From: Psychromonas arctica DSM 14288
GTDB taxonomy: Bacteria; Pseudomonadota; Gammaproteobacteria; Enterobacterales; Psychromonadaceae
DNA: 64,000 bases
Reading direction: 5' to 3'
NCBI RefSeq assembly: GCF_000482725.1
Contig: NZ_KI519477.1
Location: 28,787 to 92,786, forward strand
The position numbers were made by a program, and so were the translations under genes. The notes under the pieces are model-generated. The model was not told the DNA's origin, did not search any database, and worked only from the letters and a program-made list of their open reading frames with translations. Shown here in pieces: positions 1 to 8,020 of the stretch (position 1 is the stretch's first letter; each line of letters opens with the position of its first letter).

Positions 1-183
1 AATACCATTAAGCATTTCTTCTTCTATTCTTTCCCAGATGTATAAGATTTTTCGCCCTCCAAATGGACGAATATAATGAACACCTTCAAAAAGAACAGAG
101 TCTTTCAATTGCTCTCTGATTGTTCGTTGATCGTATTTAATACGATCAGATAACTCTGAAGTTGTCATATAAGTAATATCCAT
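1..183 (-). CDS. Excisionase-like small DNA-binding protein, partial (C-terminus outside window)
   Basis: An open frame of 61 codons starts with ATG at 183 (complement), preceded by a TAGGAG ribosome binding site, and runs off the left edge. The protein begins MDITYMTTSELSDRI and contains TIREQLKDS and HYIRPFGGRK. This looks like a short winged-helix/excisionase-type DNA-binding protein of the kind found next to tyrosine recombinases in integrated elements. It is divergent from the XRE regulator at 316-543, with operator-like repeats between them, as in a lysogeny-type switch. The integrase expected farther left is not visible, so the role is inference. It could also be a generic HTH adaptor protein. 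Confidence 0.55.
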   Translation of the reverse strand, partial: MDITYMTTSELSDRIKYDQRTIREQLKDSVLFEGVHYIRPFGGRKILYIWERIEEEMLNGI

Positions 184-216
184 TGTACAATCTCCTAATA
201 GTTTAATTTGCATCTT

Positions 217-317
217 GCAGACGCTAAAAGTCTGCTGCAGAACAAATATAGCACTAAAAAAGACCTTTGCAACCTTTTAAAGTCTATAGGAGACTTTTAT
301 TTTCTGGAGAAGACTTT
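217..317. promoter_or_regulatory. Operator-like repeat array between divergent excisionase-like and XRE genes
   Basis: The heptamer AAAGTCT occurs at 227-233 and 279-285, and its complement AGACTTT at 291-297 and 311-317. The pair at 279-297 forms a perfect inverted repeat (7-bp arms, 5-bp spacer). GCAGAC (217-222) and GTCTGC (230-235) form a second inverted repeat. All copies lie between two divergent genes for DNA-binding proteins, and the last copy touches the proposed TTG start of the XRE gene. I infer binding sites for one or both neighbouring regulators. Confidence 0.5.
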
Positions 318-543
318 GTTGAAATGTCATTTATCAAAAATTATGGGTGAGAAGCGCTTAAAAATGAGCGATGTTTCGAGAGATACAGGTATTAACCCAG
401 GGACGATTAGAAGAATATTTAATGAAACAGCAACGCGGGTGGAATTAAATGTAGTAGAAACGTTATGTGAATATTTAGAAGTTGAGGTTGGAGAACTTTA
501 TGAACTTCAAAGTAAAAAATCAGAAGTAAACCCAGAGGAATAG
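316..543 (+). CDS. XRE/Cro-CI family helix-turn-helix regulator (75 aa)
   Basis: This is a small one-domain DNA-binding protein. The visible HTH runs through KMSDVSRDTGINPGTIRRIF, followed by a hydrophobic C-terminal helix pair ending VGELYELQ. Small XRE proteins of about 65-75 residues usually begin with a CHLSxIMGE-type segment. I therefore place the start at TTG 316, which has a GGAG site at 306-309 with 6-nt spacing; an ATG at 343 is the alternative. It is divergent from the excisionase-like gene, with repeated AAAGTCT motifs between them, so it probably represses that promoter and its own. It belongs to the element that ends at tRNA-Gly. The family is clear, the role is inferred. Confidence 0.65.
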   Translation: MLKCHLSKIMGEKRLKMSDVSRDTGINPGTIRRIFNETATRVELNVVETLCEYLEVEVGELYELQSKKSEVNPEE

Positions 544-589
544 AAACGAGAAGATAGGTTACTATCAATACCATTAAAAAATATACTTA

Positions 590-621
590 GGCACCGAATG
601 GTCACCGTTTGGTCACCGAAT
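590..621 (+). repeat. Three tandem GGTCACCG-type repeats next to a tRNA gene
   Basis: GGCACCGAAT (590-599), GGTCACCGTTT (600-610) and GGTCACCGAAT (611-621) lie head to tail between the XRE gene and the tRNA-Gly 3' end. Short direct repeats near a tRNA 3' end often serve as arm-type binding sites for a tyrosine integrase. That role is inferred from position only. Confidence 0.45.
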
Positions 622-642
622 ATTTTTTCAGAAAGCAGAAAC

Positions 643-672
643 AAAAAAACCAAGCACAAGTGCTTGGTTTTT
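643..672. terminator. Bidirectional intrinsic terminator
   Basis: AAAACCAAGCAC (646-657) and GTGCTTGGTTTT (660-671) are perfect 12-bp arms with A and T runs on both sides. It can end the XRE transcript on the plus strand and the tRNA operon on the minus strand. Confidence 0.75.
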
Positions 673-684
673 AAGTATAAAACT

Positions 685-759
685 TGGAGCGGGCAGCGGG
701 AATCGAACCCGCATTATCAGCTTGGAAGGCTGGAGTAATAGCCATTATACGATGCCCGC
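685..759 (-). tRNA. glyT: tRNA-Gly (anticodon TCC)
   Basis: The complement of 759-685 folds as a full cloverleaf with encoded CCA (685-687). The acceptor stem starts GCGGGCA, the anticodon loop is CTTCCAA with anticodon TCC, and the T arm contains GGTTCGATTCC. It is the last gene of a Thr-Tyr-Gly tRNA operon equivalent to thrU-tyrU-glyT of E. coli. Its 3' end faces the element at 1-684, so it is the likely integration target. Confidence 0.95.
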
Positions 760-849
760 AAACTGCATCTAGTAGCAAAAGCTACCAAGCAAAAAACAAT
801 GCTGTGCATTGTTATTTGCTTACTCACTGTGACAAGTGAGATAAAAATA

Positions 850-933
850 TGGTGGAGGGAGGTGGATTCGAACCACCGAAGCTTTCGCGACAGATTTACA
901 ATCTGTTCCCTTTGGCCACTCGGGAACCCCTCC
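850..933 (-). tRNA. tyrU: tRNA-Tyr (anticodon GTA)
   Basis: The 84-nt complement starts GGAGGGGTTCCCGAGTGG and ends with encoded CCA. It has the long variable arm typical of bacterial tRNA-Tyr and the anticodon GTA within GATTGTAAATC. It sits between tRNA-Thr and tRNA-Gly in the same transcription unit. Confidence 0.95.
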
Positions 934-943
934 AGTACTTAGA

Positions 944-1019
<76 letters not shown>

Positions 1020-1037
1020 GCTGTCTAAGTGCCGCGA

Positions 1038-1066
1038 ATATTAAAGAACTTGAGCACACCTTGCAA
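1038..1066 (-). promoter_or_regulatory. Strong sigma-70-type promoter of the tRNA operon
   Basis: On the minus strand TTGCAA (1066-1061) and TAATAT (1043-1038) are separated by exactly 17 bp. They are followed by a GC-rich discriminator (CGCGGC). Such a discriminator is typical of stable-RNA promoters under stringent control, which is an inference here. Confidence 0.7.
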
Positions 1067-1136
1067 GTGTTTCTTAGTAAAAAATTGGAGTTTTTTGATT
1101 GTTTGCTTAAAAACAAATCAATTTTCCACATTTAGC

Positions 1137-2108
1137 CTAATTATTCGCCAAACGTAACGAAATTTCTCCACCAATATACGCTTCCACTTGTTCATCTATT
1201 TCCAATAACAGGGCACCTTGATCATTAATACCTCTGCAAATGCCTTTTTGCACCTTATCAGACACCAGTAAATTCACCTGTTGATTAATAAAGCAGTCCA
1301 ATTCAAACCAACGCGCTAAAAATGGAGCTAGTCCTGTTTCTTCATAGGCATGCAATAGCGTATGCAATTCTTTAATTAATAGCCCTGATAGTTTATTACG
1401 ATCAACAGGTTGTGTACTTATGCTATTTAAATCAATCCAAGGCTGATCAATCAATTTACCTTGTTCTGCTGGCATTCTCACATTAATACCAATACCAATC
1501 ACGGTATGGCAAACATCAGAGGCCTGCGCATTGAGTTCGATTAAGATACCCGCAAGCTTTTTACCCTGATAATAAAGATCATTAGGCCATTTTAACCCTA
1601 CGCCTTGAATTCCTAGCTTTTCCAATGCATTAACGGTGGCGATGCCAACCAGTAAACTTAAACCGGAGGCTTTTTCTATACCTGCATCTAATCGCCAATA
1701 CATTGAGAAGTAGAGGTGAGAAGCAAATGGAGAGATCCACTCTCGTCCTCGTCGCCCACGTCCAGCGGTTTGATATTCTGCGATACAGGTTTGGCCGTTA
1801 TCAAGCGAGGGAATTTTATCTAATAGGTATTGATTGGTTGATTCCAGAATTTGTTCTACATGTACATGTTCTGTACCACTCACCTGCTTAATGGTTTGTT
1901 GGTCCAATAATGCTAAGGGTGTGGCACTGCAATAACCTTTTCCGGTGATTTTATAAATATCTAAGCCAATCTCTTGCAAGGCTTTGATATAGTTATTAAC
2001 CGAGGTTCTTGATACCCCTAATAACTCACCGATTTTTTCACCAGAATGGAACTCACCGTCGGCTAGTAGCGTTAATAACTTGTTACCTTGCTCGTTTAAT
2101 TCAGACAT
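1137..2108 (-). CDS. birA: BirA: biotin-protein ligase and biotin operon repressor
   Basis: The enzyme activates biotin with ATP and attaches it to the biotin carboxyl carrier protein of acetyl-CoA carboxylase; biotinyl-AMP-bound BirA also represses biotin synthesis genes. An N-terminal winged HTH (residues 5-60, with GVSRTSVNNYIKAL) marks the repressor class. The catalytic domain has GRGRRG (116-121), KWPNDL (173-178) and KLAGILIE (about 184-191). At 323 aa it has the expected length. The ATG overlaps the end of murB by 8 bp, so the two genes are translationally coupled. murB-birA followed by the Thr-Tyr-Gly tRNAs repeats the E. coli order. Confidence 0.95.
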   Translation of the reverse strand: MSELNEQGNKLLTLLADGEFHSGEKIGELLGVSRTSVNNYIKALQEIGLDIYKITGKGYCSATPLALLDQQTIKQVSGTEHVHVEQILESTNQYLLDKIPSLDNGQTCIAEYQTAGRGRRGREWISPFASHLYFSMYWRLDAGIEKASGLSLLVGIATVNALEKLGIQGVGLKWPNDLYYQGKKLAGILIELNAQASDVCHTVIGIGINVRMPAEQGKLIDQPWIDLNSISTQPVDRNKLSGLLIKELHTLLHAYEETGLAPFLARWFELDCFINQQVNLLVSDKVQKGICRGINDQGALLLEIDEQVEAYIGGEISLRLANN

Positions 2109-3162
2109 TTTGGATCACCTGTTGTAGCGATGTTTCACCAACGGCATCAATGAAGCGCACCTCATGCTCTAATAGCACTGCAAATTTTTGTAATACTTGC
2201 TCTCTAACAAACCATGCTAATTCAATCACATCCTCTGCCGTTGCTTTTCCATTATCGTTAATAAGCACTAAGGCCTGCTGTAGATGCACTGCAGCGCCAC
2301 CTACTTTTTTACCTTTTAAACCACATTGGTCTATTAACCAACCTGCTGCTAATTTAACATTGCCATCGGGCTGTGGGTAATGTGGCATATCCGAATGATG
2401 GGATAAAAGTTGTTGGCTTAAGTGTTCACTGACAATAGGGTTTTTAAAGAAGCTACCAGCATTGCCTAATATTTTAGGATCAGGTAATTTTTCGCTGCGA
2501 ATACGACAGACACTATCAAATATTTGCTTTGCACTCACCGACTCTTCAGTCTCATTGAGACCTTGCAACAGACCATAACGACAATGTGCTTGCCATTGCT
2601 TAGGTAATTTTAAAGACACTGATGTAATTAAAGCGCGATCTTTTAAAGACCCCTTGAAAATACTATCGCGATAGGTGAATAAACATTGTTCATTGGAAAG
2701 TGTATTGAGACTGCCGTCGATAAGGTCAATATAATCAACACTGACACAGAAATTTTTAAGCTCGACACCGTAGGCGCCAATATTTTGTACTGGCGCTGCG
2801 CCTACGACTCCCGGTATTAATGCTAGGTTTTCTAAGCCATAAATGCCTTGTTCGATGGTACTTTCAACCAGTTGATGCCAATCTTCCCCAGCACTCACGG
2901 TGAGCAAATGATGAGTTTGATCTGCACTATGAGCCACGCCCATCAATTCTACTTTAATCACTAAACCGCTGAAATCGTCACAGAATAAAGTATTACTCCC
3001 CCCACCTAATACTAAAATAGGCTTATCATTAGCGCGCATCTCTTTGATCAATGCTAATAATTCGGGTAATTGCGAAAGCTGTCGAAAATGAAAAAGAAGA
3101 TGCGCATGAGCATCAATTGAAAAGCTGTTAAAAGCCTTGAGTGAGCTGTTTTTTTCAATCAT
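2101..3162 (-). CDS. murB: MurB: UDP-N-acetylenolpyruvoylglucosamine reductase
   Basis: This FAD enzyme uses NADPH to reduce enolpyruvyl-UDP-GlcNAc to UDP-MurNAc in peptidoglycan precursor synthesis in the cytoplasm. FAD-binding motifs are LGGGSNTLF (52-60) and IPGVVGAAPVQNIGAYG (116-132). YRDS (164-167) precedes GSFFKNP, whose Ser237 is the expected proton donor, and Glu334 lies in HEVRF. The 353-aa length fits the type I MurB of enterics. It is first in the murB-birA unit; the stop codon lies inside the birA start region. Confidence 0.95.
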   Translation of the reverse strand: MIEKNSSLKAFNSFSIDAHAHLLFHFRQLSQLPELLALIKEMRANDKPILVLGGGSNTLFCDDFSGLVIKVELMGVAHSADQTHHLLTVSAGEDWHQLVESTIEQGIYGLENLALIPGVVGAAPVQNIGAYGVELKNFCVSVDYIDLIDGSLNTLSNEQCLFTYRDSIFKGSLKDRALITSVSLKLPKQWQAHCRYGLLQGLNETEESVSAKQIFDSVCRIRSEKLPDPKILGNAGSFFKNPIVSEHLSQQLLSHHSDMPHYPQPDGNVKLAAGWLIDQCGLKGKKVGGAAVHLQQALVLINDNGKATAEDVIELAWFVREQVLQKFAVLLEHEVRFIDAVGETSLQQVIQNV

Positions 3163-3281
3163 GATAATCCCTTATGGCATTAATATAGTCGCCCCTACTT
3201 ATCACTGATAAAAAATTCAAGTAGGCCACGGTTAGATAGTTTACCTTATCAACCACTTGAAACAAGTCACTCGGGATTTAG

Positions 3282-3734
3282 ATGGATCTTAGCTCACTTC
3301 AATTCAGCCAATTACAAAAACATCACATTCCTTTAGTGAATCAATTTTATAAGCAGGTGTATAAAAAAGGACTCGCGAATAAAAGTGAACAAGTGTTTGT
3401 ATTAAAAAACCAAGAGATACTATGTGCGGCGCGTTTAAAAAAGGTACAAGGTGCATTACTTTTAACCGGTGTCGCTTGTAATGAAGCAGCACGGGGGCAA
3501 GGTTTAGCGAGCACTTTAATTTCCCAATTACTGCTTTCTCAAGTGCAAACAATTTATTGTTTTCCTTACCCTCATTTACAAACATTTTATCAACGATTAG
3601 GGTTTACACTTTTTTCTGCGGACGAATTACCCGAAAAACTCGGTATCCAATATCAGCGCTATAATAGTCGCAAACCCCTGCTATGTATGAGTAGAGCACT
3701 TCCTAATGAGAATTTACGCTTCAAACAACCTTAA
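3282..3734 (+). CDS. GNAT-family N-acetyltransferase
   Basis: The 150-aa protein has one GNAT fold. The acetyl-CoA-binding motif is visible as [18 protein letters not shown] (about residues 66-83), preceded by beta strands with [11 protein letters not shown] and followed by [13 protein letters not shown], the usual C-terminal arm. The substrate cannot be read from the sequence. It starts with ATG at 3282 and its 3' end overlaps the convergent msrB by about 20 bp. It stands alone and is divergent from murB. Confidence 0.75.
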   Translation: MDLSSLQFSQLQKHHIPLVNQFYKQVYKKGLANKSEQVFVLKNQEILCAARLKKVQGALLLTGVACNEAARGQGLASTLISQLLLSQVQTIYCFPYPHLQTFYQRLGFTLFSADELPEKLGIQYQRYNSRKPLLCMSRALPNENLRFKQP

Positions 3735-4160
3735 TAAATCTGCATAACCTTGTTCTGCCATTTTTTCTTTTTCAATAAAACGTAATGCAGCGGAATTAAT
3801 ACAGTAACGCAAACCGGTTGGTGCTGGGCCGTCATCAAAAACATGACCTAAATGCGAATCGGCTTCAACACTTCTTATTTCTGTACGTTGTGAAAATAGC
3901 TTATTGTCTACTTTCTCCGTTAGCTCTATTTCAGCGATAGGTTGTGTAAAACTCGGCCACCCACAATGCGCATCGAATTTATCTAATGAACTAAACAAGG
4001 GTTCACCAGATACGATATCAACATAAATACCTTCCGCCGTATTATCCCAATATAAGTTATTAAAAGGTGGCTCCGTGCCTTCATGCTGTGTCACCTGATA
4101 TTGCAAGTCATTTAGTTGTTGCTTTAACTCATCTTGAGATGGTTTTTTAAATTCGCTCAT
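3714..4160 (-). CDS. msrB: MsrB: peptide-methionine (R)-S-oxide reductase, zinc-less type
   Basis: The enzyme reduces methionine-R-sulfoxide in oxidised proteins. Signatures are CGWPSF (66-71), [10 protein letters not shown] (103-112) and [11 protein letters not shown] (118-128), where Cys120 is the catalytic nucleophile. The two CxxC zinc motifs of E. coli MsrB are missing: the matching places read DIVS and SVEAD, so no structural zinc is expected. Cys66 is the only other cysteine and is a candidate resolving residue (inference). It is a 148-aa single-domain protein, convergent with the GNAT gene. Confidence 0.93.
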   Translation of the reverse strand: MSEFKKPSQDELKQQLNDLQYQVTQHEGTEPPFNNLYWDNTAEGIYVDIVSGEPLFSSLDKFDAHCGWPSFTQPIAEIELTEKVDNKLFSQRTEIRSVEADSHLGHVFDDGPAPTGLRYCINSAALRFIEKEKMAEQGYADLLRLFEA

Positions 4161-4262
4161 TATCTTTCCTCTCTATTCAATATATTCGATAATACGACTT
4201 TATTAACGAGAATAAAACGTTACAAACACTGCGGTCATTATCTCGGTTATGGTAATAAGCAC

Positions 4263-4290
4263 TTGACGCACAATTTAAAAACCGTAATTA
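4263..4290 (+). promoter_or_regulatory. Possible promoter of the leu leader transcript
   Basis: TTGACG (4263-4268) and TAATTA (4285-4290) are separated by 16 bp, about 30 bp upstream of the leader peptide start. The -35 is good, the -10 is only fair. Confidence 0.35.
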
Positions 4291-4321
4291 TTCATATAAC
4301 TATCATATATCGAGTAAATTG

Positions 4322-4384
4322 ATGACCTTTCTTTCTGCACTCCTGCCAAATTTACTGCTGACGCTTAATGCGTACGGGGTATGA
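4322..4384 (+). CDS. leuL: leu operon leader peptide (20 aa, 7 Leu)
   Basis: The short frame encodes MTFLSALLPNLLLTLNAYGV followed by TGA. Seven of its 20 residues are leucine, including LL and LLL runs, and it lies just upstream of a strong terminator and leuA. This is the classical layout of ribosome-mediated attenuation: scarce leucyl-tRNA stalls the ribosome and prevents the terminator from forming. The peptide has no other expected function. The composition and position are seen; the mechanism follows from known leu operons. Confidence 0.85.
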   Translation: MTFLSALLPNLLLTLNAYGV

Positions 4385-4412
4385 GTGTCTGAATCAATAT
4401 CAGTTAAACTCT

Positions 4413-4441
4413 AAAAACCCGTGCACTGCGCGGGTTTTTTT
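4413..4441 (+). terminator. Transcription attenuator of leuA
   Basis: AAACCCG (4415-4421) pairs with CGGGTTT (4431-4437), with extra pairing inside, and is followed by a run of T. It lies about 30 nt after the leader peptide stop and 39 nt before the leuA start, as expected for an attenuator. Confidence 0.85.
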
Positions 4442-4479
4442 ATAGCCACGATAAACCACTATCTATAAGAGGGATTTCT

Positions 4480-6030
4480 ATGTCTGAGCAAGTAATTATT
4501 TTCGATACCACTTTACGCGATGGTGAACAGGCGCTAAGTGCAAGCCTTACAGTAAAAGAAAAACTTCAGATTGCCTTTGCGCTTGAGCGTTTAGGGGTGG
4601 ATATTATGGAGGTAGGTTTTCCTATTTCATCACCGGGTGATTTTGAATCTGTTCAAACCATCGCTAAAGAGATTAAAAATAGTCGCGTCTGTGCCCTTTC
4701 TCGTGCACTGCCTAAAGATATTGATGCCGCAGCACAGGCATTAAAAGTTGCTGATGCTTTCCGTATTCATACCTTTATCTCAACCTCTACTATCCATGTA
4801 GAAAGTAAATTAAAGCGTTCATTTGATGATGTATTAGAGATGGCCGTGAAAGCCGTTAAGTATGCACGTAACTTTACCGATGACGTTGAGTTCTCCTGTG
4901 AAGATGCAGGCCGTACACCAATTGATAACTTATGCCGTATGGTTGAAGAGGCGATTAAAGCAGGTGCAAGCACCATTAATATTCCAGATACCGTTGGTTA
5001 CACTTACCCAAGTGAGTTTGGTGGTATTATTAAAACATTATTCGACCGCGTGCCTAACATTGATCAAGCGGTTATTTCTGTACATTGTCACGATGACTTA
5101 GGTATGTCGGTTGCTAACTCAATCACTGCTGTCGAAAATGGCGCGCGCCAAATTGAGTGTACAATGAATGGTATCGGTGAGCGTGCTGGTAACTGTTCAT
5201 TGGAAGAAGTGGCGATGATTTTACATACACGTAAAGCTAAAATGGGCTACTCAACCAATATCAACCCGGTAGAAATTGCACGTACTAGCCAATTAGTTAG
5301 CCAAATTTGTAATATGCCGATTCAATCTAATAAAGCAATTGTAGGGGCTAATGCCTTTTCTCATTCTTCTGGTATCCACCAAGATGGCGTGTTAAAAGCA
5401 CAGAATACTTATGAAATTATTACTCCTGAAAGCGTGGGCATTTTAACTAATAAATTAAACTTAACCTCTCGCTCTGGCCGCCACGTTATTCAACACCGTA
5501 TGCAAGAGTTAGGTTACCGCGATACAGATTATGATTTAGAAGAGTTATACACTAGCTTTTTAGCGTTAGCCGATAAAAAAGGACAAGTGTTTGACTACGA
5601 TTTAGAAGCGTTAATGTTCTTTAACCAAATCGATAATGAGCCTGAGTATTACAAACTATCTAGTATCAACGTACAATCTGGTTCTGGTTTGGTAGCAACG
5701 GCCACTGTTGTGATGCAAATCGGTGACGATAAGCGTGTGGTCGAAGCGGCAACAGGTAATGGCCCTATTGATGCAACTTATCAATGTTTAATGCGTATGT
5801 CTGGATTAGACATTAATATGGACTCTTACAAAATAAGCAGTAAAGGTAAGGGTAAAGATGCATTAGGGCAAGTGGATATTGTTGCTTCTTATAAAGAGCA
5901 AAAGTTCCATGGTATTGGTTTATCAACAGATATTATCGAATCTTCTGCAAAAGCATTAGTGCATGTGATGAACCATATCCATCTTGCTAAAGCTGTTGAA
6001 GTGAAGAAACAGCATTTAGCACAAGTTTAA
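4480..6030 (+). CDS. leuA: LeuA: 2-isopropylmalate synthase
   Basis: LeuA condenses acetyl-CoA with 2-oxoisovalerate, the first committed step of leucine synthesis. The TIM-barrel domain has TLRDGEQ (11-17), HCHDD (202-206) with metal-binding histidines, and NGIGERAGN (230-238). The C-terminal part (about 390-516) is the LeuA regulatory domain that binds leucine for feedback inhibition. The length of 516 aa is normal. A GAGGG site precedes the ATG. It is controlled by the leader peptide and attenuator just upstream. Unlike most leu operons, leuB, leuC and leuD do not follow; the next gene is a ycbL-type hydrolase behind a terminator. Confidence 0.96.
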   Translation: MSEQVIIFDTTLRDGEQALSASLTVKEKLQIAFALERLGVDIMEVGFPISSPGDFESVQTIAKEIKNSRVCALSRALPKDIDAAAQALKVADAFRIHTFISTSTIHVESKLKRSFDDVLEMAVKAVKYARNFTDDVEFSCEDAGRTPIDNLCRMVEEAIKAGASTINIPDTVGYTYPSEFGGIIKTLFDRVPNIDQAVISVHCHDDLGMSVANSITAVENGARQIECTMNGIGERAGNCSLEEVAMILHTRKAKMGYSTNINPVEIARTSQLVSQICNMPIQSNKAIVGANAFSHSSGIHQDGVLKAQNTYEIITPESVGILTNKLNLTSRSGRHVIQHRMQELGYRDTDYDLEELYTSFLALADKKGQVFDYDLEALMFFNQIDNEPEYYKLSSINVQSGSGLVATATVVMQIGDDKRVVEAATGNGPIDATYQCLMRMSGLDINMDSYKISSKGKGKDALGQVDIVASYKEQKFHGIGLSTDIIESSAKALVHVMNHIHLAKAVEVKKQHLAQV

Positions 6031-6055
6031 AATAAACTCCGTTAATGAGTTTGAT

Positions 6056-6081
6056 AAAAAGGCAACCGAGTGTTGCCTTTT
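6056..6081 (+). terminator. Intrinsic terminator after leuA
   Basis: AAAGGCAAC (6058-6066) and GTTGCCTTT (6072-6080) form a perfect hairpin with a T tract 28 bp after the leuA stop, which makes leuA monocistronic. Confidence 0.75.
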
Positions 6082-6101
6082 GCATTATTGAGGATTAGAA
6101 A

Positions 6102-6731
6102 ATGAAAATAGTTGTTATTCCCGTTACACCTTACCAACAGAATTGTAGTTTGGTGATTTGTGAAACAACAAAAAAAGCAGCCATCGTCGATCCCGGTGGT
6201 GAAGTGGAGCGTATTCTTGCTGCGGTTAAGAATAATAATGTCACCGTTGATAAAATCATTTTAACCCATGGTCACTTAGATCACGTGGGCGGTACCGAGC
6301 CATTAATGCAGCGTTTGAATGTACCTGTTATCGGCCCAGAAAAAGAAGATACTTTCTGGTTAGAGACGCTTGAAGAGCAAAGTAAGATGTTCTCTTTCCC
6401 TAACACCAGCAGTTTTTTACCAACACAGTGGTTAGAAGAAGGTGATGTGATTGAAGTCGGTAATATCAAGCTCGACGTTTTGCATGTCCCTGGACATACA
6501 CCTGGCCATGTTGCTTTATTTGATGCGCAGAGCAAACAAATTATTGTCGGCGATATTTTATTTAATGGCTCGATTGGCCGTACTGATTTTCCGCGTGGCA
6601 ACCATGGACAATTGATCACTGGCATTAAACAAAAGTTACTAACGTTACCTGAAGAAACAGTAGTATTTCCTGGTCATGGTCCAACCACAACCATTGGCAG
6701 AGAAAAAGTCAGTAACCCTTACTTGCGTTAG
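6102..6731 (+). CDS. ycbL: YcbL-type metallo-beta-lactamase-fold hydrolase (glyoxalase II-like)
   Basis: The protein is a dinuclear metal hydrolase of the type II glyoxalase/YcbL group, which can hydrolyse S-D-lactoylglutathione. Metal ligands are visible as THGHLDH (55-61), His132 in VPGHTPGH, Asp151 in VGDILF, and His192 in FPGHG. At 209 aa it has the short YcbL length, without the C-terminal substrate-binding domain of GloB. The true substrate is not certain. It lies between two terminators and is probably transcribed alone. Confidence 0.88.
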   Translation: MKIVVIPVTPYQQNCSLVICETTKKAAIVDPGGEVERILAAVKNNNVTVDKIILTHGHLDHVGGTEPLMQRLNVPVIGPEKEDTFWLETLEEQSKMFSFPNTSSFLPTQWLEEGDVIEVGNIKLDVLHVPGHTPGHVALFDAQSKQIIVGDILFNGSIGRTDFPRGNHGQLITGIKQKLLTLPEETVVFPGHGPTTTIGREKVSNPYLR

Positions 6732-6755
6732 TTTTTACTCAAAGCGAGAATGAAT

Positions 6756-6784
6756 AAAAAGCGAGTGACATGCCACTCGCTTTG
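6756..6784. terminator. Bidirectional terminator between ycbL and the DUF945 gene
   Basis: AAAGCGAGTG (6758-6767) and CACTCGCTTT (6774-6783) are perfect 10-bp arms placed between two convergent genes. Confidence 0.75.
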
Positions 6785-6811
6785 TAAACTTTAGTTGAGT
6801 ACCATTAATTT

Positions 6812-8020
6812 TTACATTGGCACAACTTGCCCATTTACCTTCAGCTCACCTCTATCTAAATTCGATGTTAACGTTAACTGCTGATCCTGTTGTTTTAAGA
6901 TACCACTAGCAATTCCCATTTGTATAAATCCGCCAACATTGGGTTGTTCGGCTAGCTTTTCCGGTAAACTCACATTCAACTCACCGTTGCTGTAATCGAT
7001 TAAAGCCCATGGGTTATCCATTACTTCGGCGAGACCTTTACCACGCTGAATATTAAGGTCAAGGTCAGCATTTAGCTCTCCCCAAGGCGTATTTGAACGT
7101 AGTGTCTGTAAAGTAACTTTACCTCCTAAGCTCAAAACATGTCCCAATTTCTGCTTAATTAGGTGCGGTCTTTCTAAGCTCGATTTTAAGTCTTGTAGCG
7201 CTGCCACATTAAGCCCTGATAACAATAGTTTAATATGATTATCAGTAAAGACTTCCGTACCGTTTTTAAGCTCCTTTATCCGCCAGTCACTTACTGTATT
7301 AACCGTTTGTTGCTGTTGACCTATTTCACTTTGCCCCTCTAAACGTACCGATTTAAGCTGTAACTGTTGCTCTTCTCGCTGGAAATGAAATTGGGCAAGG
7401 TGAGCCTGGTATTGGTAGTTAAATAAATCGCTGTTTTTTACTTGTGAAAAAGTCGCTGATACCGCGATATTATCCGTGGCAAACTTTTCATCATAAATAG
7501 CGCCACTAAATCCAGCCCAATCAATATCAAAAGCACCAGAGTCATCTTTTAAATCATATTGATAGTTAAAGAATAACGGTGCGGTATTTAAACTTTCAAG
7601 TTGATTACTAAATGCCCCTGCAACTAATGTCACTTTTCCCGTAACATGGCCTAATAAGTTGAGCTCTTCAGTCGAGTATAACCACTGCTCAGTTTTGAAG
7701 TATTGTGTTAATTTTTGAGCTTGGTACGAATCTAATAACTTAATTTGGCTATTTGCTATCGCTTTATACGGATAATGACGAATATCAGAATCAATCACGA
7801 TATATTGCACACCCTGCCCTTCAACTGGGATCCTGATTTCAATTTTCGCATGTGCTGTTAATAATGATTTCTCATAACTAATCAACTGCACTTGTGCTTG
7901 TTTGTTTTGTGACTGTATCACCTGCTTCTCAAATTCAGTTTGCACCATTTCACCAACAAAATAGGTACTAACTAATAAGATACAAAACAGTGCAAGTATT
8001 GAGATAAATAATTTTTTCAT
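6812..8020 (-). CDS. DUF945 (YdgA-type) envelope protein
   Basis: This 402-aa protein starts with a short basic stretch and one hydrophobic segment (about 4-24, FISILALFCILLVSTYFVG) that acts as an uncleaved signal anchor or signal peptide. The rest is rich in beta-strand-like alternating sequence. Length, N-terminus and repetitive beta pattern fit the DUF945 family (E. coli YdgA, YihF), whose members are periplasmic and of unclear function. An AAGGG site precedes the ATG. It is a single gene, convergent with ycbL. Confidence 0.75.
   Translation of the reverse strand: MKKLFISILALFCILLVSTYFVGEMVQTEFEKQVIQSQNKQAQVQLISYEKSLLTAHAKIEIRIPVEGQGVQYIVIDSDIRHYPYKAIANSQIKLLDSYQAQKLTQYFKTEQWLYSTEELNLLGHVTGKVTLVAGAFSNQLESLNTAPLFFNYQYDLKDDSGAFDIDWAGFSGAIYDEKFATDNIAVSATFSQVKNSDLFNYQYQAHLAQFHFQREEQQLQLKSVRLEGQSEIGQQQQTVNTVSDWRIKELKNGTEVFTDNHIKLLLSGLNVAALQDLKSSLERPHLIKQKLGHVLSLGGKVTLQTLRSNTPWGELNADLDLNIQRGKGLAEVMDNPWALIDYSNGELNVSLPEKLAEQPNVGGFIQMGIASGILKQQDQQLTLTSNLDRGELKVNGQVVPM

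Noticed and set aside
208..315. Longer N-terminus for the XRE regulator starting at TTG 208
   Set aside because: The extra 36 residues would run through the operator-like repeats and do not resemble the family; TTG 316 has a good ribosome site.
2009..2380. Open frame of 123 codons on the plus strand across the birA-murB junction
   Set aside because: It lies antisense to two strongly supported genes, has no family resemblance and reads as low-complexity Ser/Thr/Cys sequence.
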